Of a DNA stretch of 64,000 nucleotides, positions 32,182 to 41,017 are shown piece after piece. The stretch comes from Pseudobacteriovorax antillogorgiicola (lineage in GTDB: Bacteria; Bdellovibrionota_B; Oligoflexia; Oligoflexales; Oligoflexaceae), in NCBI RefSeq assembly GCF_900177345.1, contig NZ_FWZT01000017.1, forward strand, positions 62,001 to 126,000, written 5' to 3'. Each line of letters opens with the position of its first letter. Position 1 is the stretch's first letter. Under the pieces are notes generated by a model. That model saw nothing but the letters and a program-made list of their open reading frames with translations. It was not told where the DNA came from and made no database searches. A program made the translations under genes and the position numbers.

Positions 32182-33945
32182 CTATTCAAAAAATATTTCA
32201 ATGGTACTAGAGCTTGGCTCCACCGTGAAGCCTGTGTAGTCGTAATTGCGGTAGAACTTAAAGTCACGATTTACAGTAACATTCCGTCCGGCACTCGTTG
32301 ATCCGAAGAGCTGCGGAGCATTTTGGATTGCAATCGCTCCAATTTGACAATATGGATTGGTTCCACATAGGCCTTTCATAGCGCTACCAGCATCATTGAA
32401 GAATCGTTGGTGCTCGGTAGGAAGTACCGCTGGAGAGGTATCTACTTTGTAAGAGAAACCAGAGATTTGCGTCAAGTACTCAGCTGCGATCTCTTGAGAG
32501 AATTTCTGCCGAAGGTCCTCAACATTGATACCATTGCCTGGACTTTCAAACACTGTACAAGAAATACCGGCCTTTTGGATATCAGTAAAGGTTTCAGATG
32601 ACTTCTTTTTCCTCCAGAATAGAAAACCACTGTTCTTCTTGGTCGACAAGAAGCTTTGGAACTTCGCACCGTCCAAAGTGCACGACACCTTTGTAGGCTC
32701 AGTTCTTAGGTAGTAGGAATAGTTTAATGCAACCGTCTGAGCCAGAAGGCTTGTGTTACGGCGCGTGAAGTCGCTGAATACGAGGGGTTGGACAGATGAC
32801 TGCACTGGGCCATACTTAGGCACTGAGACCAAGGCTGTTCTTAATGCTGGGATGGCACACAATGCCCCTTGAGAAATGGGAATGGAAATAACTCCCGCTC
32901 CATTGTTCTTAGGAGTATTAGTTTTTACCTTAACAGCCATGTCTTCGCCCGTTTGAGGGTCCTTCGCTGTAAGTGCTGAGCTGACAGTTGCATCATCAGT
33001 TAGGTTTTCATTTAGAGGCGCACCACCAAAAGTTCCAGTCTCTATAGTAGGCAGGGGAACTGAATTGCTTGGCAGTGGCACAGGACTTTCAGGCGGAAGA
33101 GTATCTGGAGCGGGACTTGGATTTGGGACAGTGTTGTCAACTAAGTCTCCTAGCGGGTTCAATGTCTGTTCAGGCTGACGCTCTAAGGAAAATGAAATCT
33201 GAGAACGAATATCAAAAATCGGTAGCCGTCTCACATTGAGGTTTCGATAGTCAATATTTCTTGATCCAAGGGCGTTCACTACATTTTGTAGCTCTGCCTC
33301 CTCATTTCCCCAAACGGTCCAGGCTGCATTACCTTTACCAACGACTTTATTCGATTGAGTATCAGTATCAAGTTTTGCAACCTTGAATGTTTTGGCAGCC
33401 GTTTCATTAAACGTCGCGAACAGGTTTGAAAGTGCTGTAATGTTGTTAATCTTTATTGAAAAGGTTGGATCAGATAGATCTGTCTCGCTAGCTTCTACTA
33501 GAGTATTAGCCAACCTATCCAGAATCGTCTGATAGCGCACATAGTTACCGTACTTCATATCAAAGTATGGTGAGAAAGGAGATTGAGCATAGGTTTTAAG
33601 CTCTTCCGATGAGATGTTGTCTATGTTGCTGGGATAAACATAGGTTGTCCTAAACGAGGCTTCATAAGCATTACAGTTCGGCGCGTCTGTTAGCTGGAAG
33701 AGTGATCCAACCCTTCGTTTATTAGCTGGACTCACATAGATAGTTTGGTCCACTTCGCTATCAGAGAATATAGCGACCCCCTTCAGGACTTCGCTTTCGG
33801 CTCTTGCCTTAGCTTGGAGTGTACTGAGAATGCTTACTTGATTTGAATTCGATGGAATTCCATAGCTCACTGATGAGCCTAAGCTTGCACTCGCAACTAT
33901 AGATGCAACAATCTGCCGTTGAGACTTCTTTGGAATGAACTTCAT
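32182..33945 (-). CDS. large exported protein with Pro-rich linker (cluster gene 1)
   Basis: A 587-residue protein, first in the cluster. Signal peptide (basic n-region MKFIPKKSQRQ, cut near SVSYG, about 29). An N-terminal domain to about 255 is followed by a Pro/Ser linker (about 273-300) and a C-terminal domain of about 285 residues with a very basic patch (FWRKKK) and Cys in ALCAI, VSCTL, ISCTV, GLCG and PYCQ. No family recognised. It ends IEIFFE. Two domains joined by an extended linker suggest a structural or adhesive envelope protein. A long AT-rich region upstream probably carries the cluster promoter. Confidence 0.7.
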   Translation of the reverse strand: MKFIPKKSQRQIVASIVASASLGSSVSYGIPSNSNQVSILSTLQAKARAESEVLKGVAIFSDSEVDQTIYVSPANKRRVGSLFQLTDAPNCNAYEASFRTTYVYPSNIDNISSEELKTYAQSPFSPYFDMKYGNYVRYQTILDRLANTLVEASETDLSDPTFSIKINNITALSNLFATFNETAAKTFKVAKLDTDTQSNKVVGKGNAAWTVWGNEEAELQNVVNALGSRNIDYRNLNVRRLPIFDIRSQISFSLERQPEQTLNPLGDLVDNTVPNPSPAPDTLPPESPVPLPSNSVPLPTIETGTFGGAPLNENLTDDATVSSALTAKDPQTGEDMAVKVKTNTPKNNGAGVISIPISQGALCAIPALRTALVSVPKYGPVQSSVQPLVFSDFTRRNTSLLAQTVALNYSYYLRTEPTKVSCTLDGAKFQSFLSTKKNSGFLFWRKKKSSETFTDIQKAGISCTVFESPGNGINVEDLRQKFSQEIAAEYLTQISGFSYKVDTSPAVLPTEHQRFFNDAGSAMKGLCGTNPYCQIGAIAIQNAPQLFGSTSAGRNVTVNRDFKFYRNYDYTGFTVEPSSSTIEIFFE

Positions 33946-34654
33946 ATAGATTCCTTAGTTGTTGAGAAAAACGTTTCTGATGCCCTGATAGAACAATCGA
34001 CGATCAAGTCTCGTATCTAGAATCTGAGAGCCAAGGCATCTCTACGCTGCAATAGAGAGCCCTTGATCCATAAACCTCTATCAAAATGCACTTTTTATCA
34101 CTATTTTTTCCCTCCCATTGCAACGTTCGAACACCTTGCTGTTGGAGATCAAAAGTAGCGAACTATTAAAGCACTGCATTCTTTCAAGCACCTGACACTG
34201 CATGAATTGATACCGAGGATTGCAAGCTTATTGCGGTTAACAAACCTAAAAGGGTTCCTTAACTAAGTGGCCATAATCTTGCAGATTTTCTAATAGACTA
34301 AAGCAGTGTGGCTACTTTCATTAAAAATTAGTTCGATATTTTTGGACTAGAATAGAACTATTTTTAACGTTTTTAAATGAGGCAGGCCTCCCAGAGTACC
34401 CAAAAAAATTTGAATTTTTCTTTCTAATTAACCGTCTTCTTGGAACAAGATTCTGCCTTCCATCAACTTTCCAGGCTAATGTCACGAATGGCTGAGCCAA
34501 TCAGTAGGCTCAATCCGTAAGCTTTACCAAATTGAAATTTTTGACTTTAGCCTTCCTAGGTTAGCCATTAATTACTAGGACAGACTATTTTTGGAACATA
34601 CTGAAAACAGATCTTTTTTTGGGGATTTGAATTCTTACTTTAGAGTTTGGAGCG
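33946..34654. other. 709-bp AT-rich divergent intergenic region
   Basis: No coding frame is credible. It separates the minus-strand exported-protein cluster from a plus-strand lipoprotein gene, so it should hold both promoters. On the minus strand TTGCAA - 17 bases - TGATAA (RC of about 34095-34125) is a possible sigma-70 site. Small inverted repeats are present (TAGTTC...GAACTA around 34329-34359; GAGCC...GGCTC around 34493-34510). None is conclusive. Confidence 0.4.
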
Positions 34655-36265
34655 ATGATCCCGATAGAGACATTACACAATCCGGGAGAAATTGTTTTGA
34701 ATCTCATAACCACCGTATTTCTGTGTTGCATGACTTTGGTCGTCGCATCCTGCTCAAAAAAGTCGGGTGATAGTGTGGATGAGACTCCGACCACCACAGT
34801 CGCTGATACGAATGACATCGAAGAAAATCAGACCGGTGCCCAAGGCGAGCCTGCAAGCAAAGCTAACATAACACCAGAAGAAATCGCAGCTCTTGAAGAC
34901 ATGATGAGCGATACAAGCTCAGATGTAGAAAGCGATGTGGACTTCCCTGGACTCAGTGCCATCGATGTTGTCTCTGGGGTGTCCCTTGAAATCCATTGGG
35001 ACCAAGTTGCTGATGTATCGCGATATATAATTATTCAAAGCACAGATGGCCAAGACTCTGTTATTGACGTGGCTGAAAGTAACCAGAGTAGCTACGTAGT
35101 TACTGGTCTAAGCCCAAACACCTCCTACTCATTCAAGGTTCGTATTTTGGATACCAGTGGTCGCATTGATAGCAACAATGTGGTGGTAACTGCAACGACT
35201 GCCACCTTTTATCCCCCGACTATTATTTCCGCCAGTATCAGCCCAGGTGTCCATCGCATGACCTCAAGCCAGGATCAAATTATCATCACTCTTAATTTTG
35301 ACTACGATATCACTATCAATGATTCACCCAGGATTCCAATTACGATCGGCGATCGTACTGTCTATGCCCTCTACAACGCAGGAGATGGCACAGATACGAT
35401 CACCTTTGCTTATGATGTTGAAAGTGATGACATGGACGTAGACGGCATAAGCGTTGGTTCCATCGACCTCACATCAGGTAGCTTAGATGGCCCGGGAGGT
35501 TCGCTATCATCGGGGAGTCTGAGTATCGACGGTTCCGCAAGCCTTGTCGTTCCTAACAGCACCCGTCTCTGGCTCGATGCAATGCAATCAAACTCACTGG
35601 ACCTGACAGGCACTTCCGTAAACACATGGAACGATCGATCACTAAATAGCTATTCCGTGTCCGCAGCGTCTGGCGAAGAGCCATTCTTCTTGAGCGACGA
35701 TGGCGATGGTCGCCCTGGCATCGACTTCTCTCTCGGCAGTAAGTATCTTCGAGGATCGGCTGTGATTTCTGGGAGTGTCGCTCGACACGTATTCATAGTG
35801 GCAAGACCTTACTCTCTCGGTAGCGGCACGACCAATTGTGCCTTCGCTTTATCAGGTAACGAAAGCACCAATGGTACCGGTTACGGTATCTTCATGGAGA
35901 GCCCTGGTGGTAGTAACGGACTAGCGCTTAGAGTCTCGGGCAATCGTGTTATGAATCATGAGATGGATACAAGTAAACCTTCCGTACTTTCATTATCCTC
36001 TGCCGCTAATTCGGATGTCTTGGATGCTAGCTTCCATGTCAACGGCGAAGCCATCACATCTGAGCAAAGTTCTTCCTCAGCAAGCCTAAGCACAGAAACC
36101 CTCTCCGGTGTTATACTTGGTGGATTTTCTGTTAAAAGCGCAACCCCTAACAACGCCTATGACTATAACGGCATTATCTACGAAGCCTTGGTTTTTGAAG
36201 ATGTGCTTAGCAGCAGTGAGCGCCAGCATGTTGAGCAATACCTATCAGACAAGTGGTCTATTTAG
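34655..36265 (+). CDS. lipoprotein with FN3 and LamG-like domains
   Basis: A 536-residue protein: lipobox VASC (Cys33), an acidic low-complexity linker, a fibronectin type III domain (about 105-190; GVSLEIHWDQVADVSRYIIIQS ... VVTGLSPNTSYSFKVRILD), a beta-sandwich middle, and a C-terminal concanavalin/LamG-like domain (about 300-536, LWLDAMQSNSLDLTGTSVNTWNDRS ... GIIYEALVFEDVLSSSERQHVEQYLSDKW) typical of surface carbohydrate- or protein-binding proteins. The ATG at 34655 has GGAG only two bases away and an acidic n-region; a TTG near 34696 with a GGGAG leader is an alternative start. Confidence 0.72.
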   Translation: MIPIETLHNPGEIVLNLITTVFLCCMTLVVASCSKKSGDSVDETPTTTVADTNDIEENQTGAQGEPASKANITPEEIAALEDMMSDTSSDVESDVDFPGLSAIDVVSGVSLEIHWDQVADVSRYIIIQSTDGQDSVIDVAESNQSSYVVTGLSPNTSYSFKVRILDTSGRIDSNNVVVTATTATFYPPTIISASISPGVHRMTSSQDQIIITLNFDYDITINDSPRIPITIGDRTVYALYNAGDGTDTITFAYDVESDDMDVDGISVGSIDLTSGSLDGPGGSLSSGSLSIDGSASLVVPNSTRLWLDAMQSNSLDLTGTSVNTWNDRSLNSYSVSAASGEEPFFLSDDGDGRPGIDFSLGSKYLRGSAVISGSVARHVFIVARPYSLGSGTTNCAFALSGNESTNGTGYGIFMESPGGSNGLALRVSGNRVMNHEMDTSKPSVLSLSSAANSDVLDASFHVNGEAITSEQSSSSASLSTETLSGVILGGFSVKSATPNNAYDYNGIIYEALVFEDVLSSSERQHVEQYLSDKWSI

Positions 36266-36283
36266 ACATTGACATCCTTACCC

Positions 36284-36310
36284 GTCATTTGGCTTCCATG
36301 ATCAAATGAC
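36284..36310. terminator. hairpin at convergent gene ends
   Basis: Perfect 8-bp arms GTCATTTG / CAAATGAC with an 11-base loop overlap the last codons of the minus-strand HEIAH gene and follow the plus-strand lipoprotein stop. Possible bidirectional transcript end; no U-tract. Confidence 0.35.
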
Positions 36311-37571
36311 CTTGGCTCTCGAAGAATTTGTAGGCCCCAGGTGACACCCTTATCAGGGCCTTGGGGTCGAGGTGATAGAGGGCAAAGCTCTCCGCAAATG
36401 ACTCGGAAATCGACACTCTACCATAGCGCGTTGGGCCATTGCTCACATCAGGAATGCTCGCGTACTTCGCTAAAATTGGGTTTCTTTCACTAAACTGACT
36501 AAACTCCTGCTGACTCACAAGATCAAAGGGATTCACAGTGCGAAGAAGATCGACTTGTTGATTGCTGAGGCGCCCCTTGATCACATCAAATATCTTTCTC
36601 TGCTGCTGCCACCGAATGAATACTTCATGGCTTTCTAAAATATAGCGACTGGCGATAGCATGGGCTATTTCATGAAGAAAGACCATACTAGAGAGCAGAA
36701 TAGGGCTTTCCGGCTCACCTATAAAGCTGCTTTTTCGTTCCACTGCATTGTCTCCGACCCGAATCACAGCAATGTTATTGAATCGCTTATAGATCGCAGC
36801 ACGACGAGGATCTCTTTCGGCTACTGACTTCACCCGTTCAAAGACAAGACCCTGCAAGTTTCGAAGCTCTCCGGGAGAAAGCTTCGATAGCGCAAGATCT
36901 AGGCTTTGGAGCTGAAAGATATTCCAACGGCTGGTTGTCTCTTTCAGGCGAATTCCACGATAGGTGTCTTCAATATAGGCTTTTCCTGCTCCTATTGACT
37001 TAAAATTCCGACCTCGAAACAGCTTCGGGTTTCTGACTGCTTTTACCTCAATACGATTGAAGTTATTGGTCACTGTGATGGCCCAGTAGCGGCCTGAGGT
37101 ATCTTGCAGAATCGTATCCAATTCAAATCCTCGATAGTTTGCCTGACTTATCGCTTTTGCTGCAAAAAGTACGGTTTCTGGCACCCCTTTGAATGACGAA
37201 AATGAAGGATTGTTGAAACGCAGTACTTTCTTACCTTGAGCATAGACAATCTGGCGAATGCCATGCTTGCGGCAAGACTGCCTTAGATCCTTCACAAGAT
37301 TGCTTCTGAACCTGGGTCCCACCGGGTTGAAGGTATAAACCACGCGGCTATAGAGAGGTGTCCTACCAATTGGCTTGTTGGGACGTAACATCTGGAGTTT
37401 TGGATCGACTCCCCGAATCACTGCCAGGCGCTGTTTCAAGGTTTCCATGTGCTGGCGAATCACAGCAAACTGCTGCTCCCATCGACCCAGTTCTAAAGCA
37501 GGATCGATTTGACTATGCAAAGAATTTGTGAATGCTAGCAATAATACTAGGCAAGCCATGCGATATATCAT
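36285..37571 (-). CDS. exported HEIAH zinc-metallopeptidase-like protein
   Basis: A 428-residue protein with a signal peptide (about 1-20). A basic N-terminal half carries no motif. The C-terminal half has H300-E-I-A-H304 in MVFLHEIAHAIASRY, and about 100 residues later SESFAESFALYHL, a plausible third ligand glutamate and helix, as in gluzincins of the anthrax lethal factor/Mlc-type class. Likely a periplasmic or secreted zinc enzyme. It is monocistronic, divergent from the desaturase gene. Confidence 0.72.
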   Translation of the reverse strand: MIYRMACLVLLLAFTNSLHSQIDPALELGRWEQQFAVIRQHMETLKQRLAVIRGVDPKLQMLRPNKPIGRTPLYSRVVYTFNPVGPRFRSNLVKDLRQSCRKHGIRQIVYAQGKKVLRFNNPSFSSFKGVPETVLFAAKAISQANYRGFELDTILQDTSGRYWAITVTNNFNRIEVKAVRNPKLFRGRNFKSIGAGKAYIEDTYRGIRLKETTSRWNIFQLQSLDLALSKLSPGELRNLQGLVFERVKSVAERDPRRAAIYKRFNNIAVIRVGDNAVERKSSFIGEPESPILLSSMVFLHEIAHAIASRYILESHEVFIRWQQQRKIFDVIKGRLSNQQVDLLRTVNPFDLVSQQEFSQFSERNPILAKYASIPDVSNGPTRYGRVSISESFAESFALYHLDPKALIRVSPGAYKFFESQGHLIMEAK

Positions 37572-37921
37572 AGAACCTTGCCAACGACGTTACACGACTG
37601 GAAATCGTATCGGCAGGTTTTAAGAGTGGCATGCCATGATTTTGGTACATAGTTATAATTACTAGCGTAATTTTTTTCATGGTTTAGAAGGCCCGCAACC
37701 ACTGCTCTATGGGGTGGACGCTTGCTTCAGCATTAGGTTTGAGTTAATTTGTGCTATCTTTAATGACAGTTCATTGGAATTAGGACTATTGGAGCTCTGC
37801 ACTGAAAAGATGTAAAATGATTGTTCATGAATAGCTCCCCGTTTCAAAAAGCTCTCGCACTTGTCAAGTTGCAGTCGTCATAAAACACATCGAATCAACA
37901 ATTAGAAGGAAGTCAAGGAAG
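37572..37921. other. 350-bp divergent promoter region
   Basis: Gene-free region between the HEIAH protein gene and the desaturase gene. Apart from the promoter candidate listed separately it holds a TTCATGAA palindrome near 37824 and AT-rich stretches. No RNA gene seen. Confidence 0.4.
37789..37818 (+). promoter_or_regulatory. possible sigma-70 promoter of desaturase-lpxD
   Basis: TTGGAG (37789-37794), 18-base spacer, TAAAAT (37813-37818), about 100 bases before the desaturase start codon. Moderate match only. Confidence 0.3.
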
Positions 37922-39046
37922 ATGCCTGGAACCACTGTAGATAGGGAATTCTCCGATTCACTGCCGCAGATCATACGAACGATTCCAAAAGAATGTTTCC
38001 AACCACAACTCGGAAAATCTCTCTTGTATGTAGCTCGTGATCTAGGGATCGTTGTTGCTACCGCTGCTCTTATTGTTTGGGTCGACTCGTGGATCTTGGG
38101 TCCCGTAATCGCCATTCTCATGGGTTGTGGCTTAGGGGGGCTTTTTGTTATTGGTCACGACGCCGGTCATCGATCTTTCTGTAAATCCACCCGGCTTAAT
38201 AACGTCATAGGTCACATCACCACAAGCCCAGTATTCTGGCCTTTTCATATCTGGCGCTTGGATCACGACAAACATCATCGCCACAGCAGCCACATCGATA
38301 AGGACACCGCTTGGCGCCCGACAACTTACAAACTGTGGAAGAGGATGCCAAAGAACCAAAAATACATTTACAAGAAGATCAGATCTGGCTTTTTCTTCAT
38401 GGGTTCCCTGTATACGACATATCAATTGATCAAAGATGGCCTCAAAGCCGACTCATCCCCACTTTACTCAGACATTGAAAAGCAACAGGTTAAGTTTTCC
38501 CTGCGGCTTACGTTCTTAACGGTACTGATATACGTAGTCCTATCGTTTTATCTGGCTGGCTTCTACGGATTTATTTGTTTATTCATCATTCCCAACCTCG
38601 TATTCCACTTTCTGCTAAGCACCTTAACTTATTTTCATCACACAGCCCCCGATGTGAAGTTCTTAGGCCGGCATGAGTGGGATGCAGCCAAAGCTCAATT
38701 GCAAGGAACACTGCACGTAGGCTACCCCAGGGTCTTGGAGTCCCTGATACACGACATCAACTGGCATGTACCCCATCATGTGTGCGTCGGCATTCCACAC
38801 TACCACCTTCGAAAGGCCCATATGGCGTTGAAATCTAGTTACCCCGATGATGTAAGGGAGTACACCTTAAACTTGGAGCACATCAAAGCCGTCACAAGCA
38901 AGTGTCACTTTATAACATCACGCAATCGAGCTAACCCCGATCTATCTTGGATGAGTTTCGATGAGGCGCTTGCCCTGGAAAAAACTCCAAAAAAAGAAAC
39001 CAGCACTCCAATCAACACAACAGTTCTACAAGGATCAGAAATATGA
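37922..39046 (+). CDS. membrane fatty acid desaturase
   Basis: A 374-residue di-iron desaturase that introduces double bonds in acyl chains at the inner membrane. The three histidine boxes are clear: H79-D-A-G-H83, H115-D-K-H-H119 (with more His following), and HVPHH before a further HYHLRKAH. Hydrophobic pairs flank the boxes (about 35-80 and 170-215). The pattern is that of acyl-lipid (delta-12/omega-type) desaturases. It overlaps lpxD by 4 bases (ATGA), so production is coupled to lipid A biosynthesis. Regiospecificity cannot be read. Confidence 0.9.
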   Translation: MPGTTVDREFSDSLPQIIRTIPKECFQPQLGKSLLYVARDLGIVVATAALIVWVDSWILGPVIAILMGCGLGGLFVIGHDAGHRSFCKSTRLNNVIGHITTSPVFWPFHIWRLDHDKHHRHSSHIDKDTAWRPTTYKLWKRMPKNQKYIYKKIRSGFFFMGSLYTTYQLIKDGLKADSSPLYSDIEKQQVKFSLRLTFLTVLIYVVLSFYLAGFYGFICLFIIPNLVFHFLLSTLTYFHHTAPDVKFLGRHEWDAAKAQLQGTLHVGYPRVLESLIHDINWHVPHHVCVGIPHYHLRKAHMALKSSYPDDVREYTLNLEHIKAVTSKCHFITSRNRANPDLSWMSFDEALALEKTPKKETSTPINTTVLQGSEI

Positions 39047-40125
39047 AGCTCATAGAAATTGCTAGTCATATCAAAGCCACGATCAAAAACCAGATGATTG
39101 CAGATGACTTTGAAGTCCTCGACATCAAGGCGCTTGAGTTTGCAGGTGAGCAGGACATTAGCTTCCTCACCAACACCAAATATCTCAAGTACCTCAAAAA
39201 TACTAAGGCCTGTGCTGTGATTTTGGCAAAAGAAGATCCCAGCCTCCCCCTCACACAGTTGATTCACCCCAATCCTTATGCGGCCATGGCCATCGTTTCC
39301 CAAGCCTACTACCAAAGGAGTCACTCCTATGACCAACAAAGCTCCATGGCTTTTGTGCACCCAACCGCAAAGGTAGATGAGAGCGCAACACTATACCCCT
39401 TCACCTATATCGATCAGGGAGCCACCATTGGCGCTGAAGCAGTGATTTATCCTGGCGCTTTTGTAGGCAAGGATGCTTACGTCGGCGACCGCACGATCCT
39501 ATATCCTGGGGCCGTGGTACTCGAAGAATGCCGCCTGGGTAAGGATTGCATCTTACATCCCAACGCAGTGATCGGTGGCGATGGCTTTGGCTTCGCTCCT
39601 ACAGGTGGCCCACTAGAAAAGATCCCACAGATTGGCAAAGTTGTGATAGGTGACGACGTAGAGATCGGCTCAACGAGCACGGTTGACCGGGGGGCTTTTG
39701 AAGATACTACTATCGACAATGGCACCAAGCTGGATTCCCAGGTCCATATAGCCCATGGGGTAAAGCTAGGGAAATACGGAATGTTGTGTGGTCAAACAGA
39801 AATCGCTGGCAGCACTAAAGTGGGGGATAATATTATCATGGCTGGTCAAAGTGCGATCGGCCCGAGCCTTGAAGTTGGCTCCCATATCACGCTAGGGCCA
39901 CGTGCTGGGCTGACGAACTCTCATTCCAAGTCGGGAACCTATATGGGAATGCCAATCAGCCCGATTAAGGATTGGCGTCGACAAGCAGTCGGATTCAAGC
40001 AACTTCCTGATGTTCTATCACGTTTGCGAAAAATGGAGGCAGAGCTAGAAGAGCTTAAAGCCGAGCGAGAGATACGCAACCGGCGATCAGCTCGTGAGGC
40101 AAAAGACATCACCTCAGATTTTTAG
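39043..40125 (+). CDS. lpxD: UDP-3-O-acylglucosamine N-acyltransferase LpxD
   Basis: A 360-residue LpxD, the third step of lipid A synthesis: transfer of a 3-hydroxyacyl chain from ACP to the amino group of UDP-3-O-acyl-glucosamine. N-terminal uridine-binding domain, then left-handed beta-helix hexapeptide repeats (about 105-320, e.g. GATIGAEAVIYPGAFVGKDAYVGD), the catalytic His in VHIAHGV, and a C-terminal coiled helix (RKMEAELEELKAE). The start codon overlaps the desaturase stop. It is unlinked to lpxA/fabZ/lpxB here, unlike the usual cluster. Confidence 0.96.
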   Translation: MKLIEIASHIKATIKNQMIADDFEVLDIKALEFAGEQDISFLTNTKYLKYLKNTKACAVILAKEDPSLPLTQLIHPNPYAAMAIVSQAYYQRSHSYDQQSSMAFVHPTAKVDESATLYPFTYIDQGATIGAEAVIYPGAFVGKDAYVGDRTILYPGAVVLEECRLGKDCILHPNAVIGGDGFGFAPTGGPLEKIPQIGKVVIGDDVEIGSTSTVDRGAFEDTTIDNGTKLDSQVHIAHGVKLGKYGMLCGQTEIAGSTKVGDNIIMAGQSAIGPSLEVGSHITLGPRAGLTNSHSKSGTYMGMPISPIKDWRRQAVGFKQLPDVLSRLRKMEAELEELKAEREIRNRRSAREAKDITSDF

Positions 40126-40150
40126 TGATTGCGAGGGCTCACATTTGAGC

Positions 40151-40798
40151 CTACTCAAACCACCAAGAAAGAACAACTTCATCAACTTCATCGTTGAATT
40201 TAGGCATCACCTTCAGAACCAGCTCGTCGTCAAATTCGGACTTCTTTTTAAAGCAAAGCTCAGTTTCAAGAAAGAACTGCATATCATTCTTCACATGATC
40301 AAAAGTTCGATCGACTGAAGCAAATACACTATTAGGTGTCTGTTCTTTAAATTCGGCAATCTTACGTCTAGTTGCCTTATTCTTGCCTTGCTTCAAGGTA
40401 ATCTTCCAAGTTTTTGGATCAGTCGCGGCCTTGTCATTGCTCTTGATTAAAAGGTCGAAACACACCTTCTTTTTGTAGGATTTTTTAACCCCACCGAGCT
40501 TTTCCTTGATTTGCTCATCAGTCCATTTTTGAGCCGTGGCTTCCTGTTTCAGCTTTTGATACTCAAGCACGGGAGTTTTTAGCATGGCTTCTATATAAAG
40601 TGACTGGTAGATACCACTTTCATGGAGGTAGCTCCTCGACAAACTTGAAAGGAGCTCCTTCTTCTCTAAAGGCTTTTCCACATCTTTGCCGATGGTGTCA
40701 GCCTTAGCGTAACCCCGGGGTTTTGTTTCAATTGGAGTCACGCAGGCATTGAGTGCCAGACATAAACTCGCCAGTCCTATCGCTCGCTTGAACCACAT
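40151..40798 (-). CDS. lipoprotein of unknown function
   Basis: A 215-residue lipoprotein: MWFKRAIGLASLCLALNAC with lipobox LNAC (Cys19). The start at 40798 is set by the signal and by GGGAGG upstream; a longer frame is unlikely. The mature part is Lys-rich and helical, with a beta-like middle (KVCFDLLIKSND ... WKITLKQGK) and KNDMQFFLETELCFKK. Unrecognised. It faces lpxD tail to tail with 25 bases between. Confidence 0.65.
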   Translation of the reverse strand: MWFKRAIGLASLCLALNACVTPIETKPRGYAKADTIGKDVEKPLEKKELLSSLSRSYLHESGIYQSLYIEAMLKTPVLEYQKLKQEATAQKWTDEQIKEKLGGVKKSYKKKVCFDLLIKSNDKAATDPKTWKITLKQGKNKATRRKIAEFKEQTPNSVFASVDRTFDHVKNDMQFFLETELCFKKKSEFDDELVLKVMPKFNDEVDEVVLSWWFE

Positions 40799-41017
40799 TT
40801 TAAACCTCCCTATTTCTTCTAACGTCACAGTTAAAAGAGTTGCAATCCCTGTGCCCGATACTCATACCTTCACGACTTGAAAAAACTTCGTCATCTTCGG
40901 ATACTAAGAGCAAAAATTCGAAAATCTTACCAAATATACGGATGTCTGAAATTCTAACACCTGTTTATTTTATGACGAATTTAAACAAGGGGCCAAACAG
41001 GGTTTTGCCAGAAAATC

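Noticed and set aside
37824-37831. TTCATGAA palindrome before the desaturase gene
   Set aside because: Too short to claim as an operator on its own.
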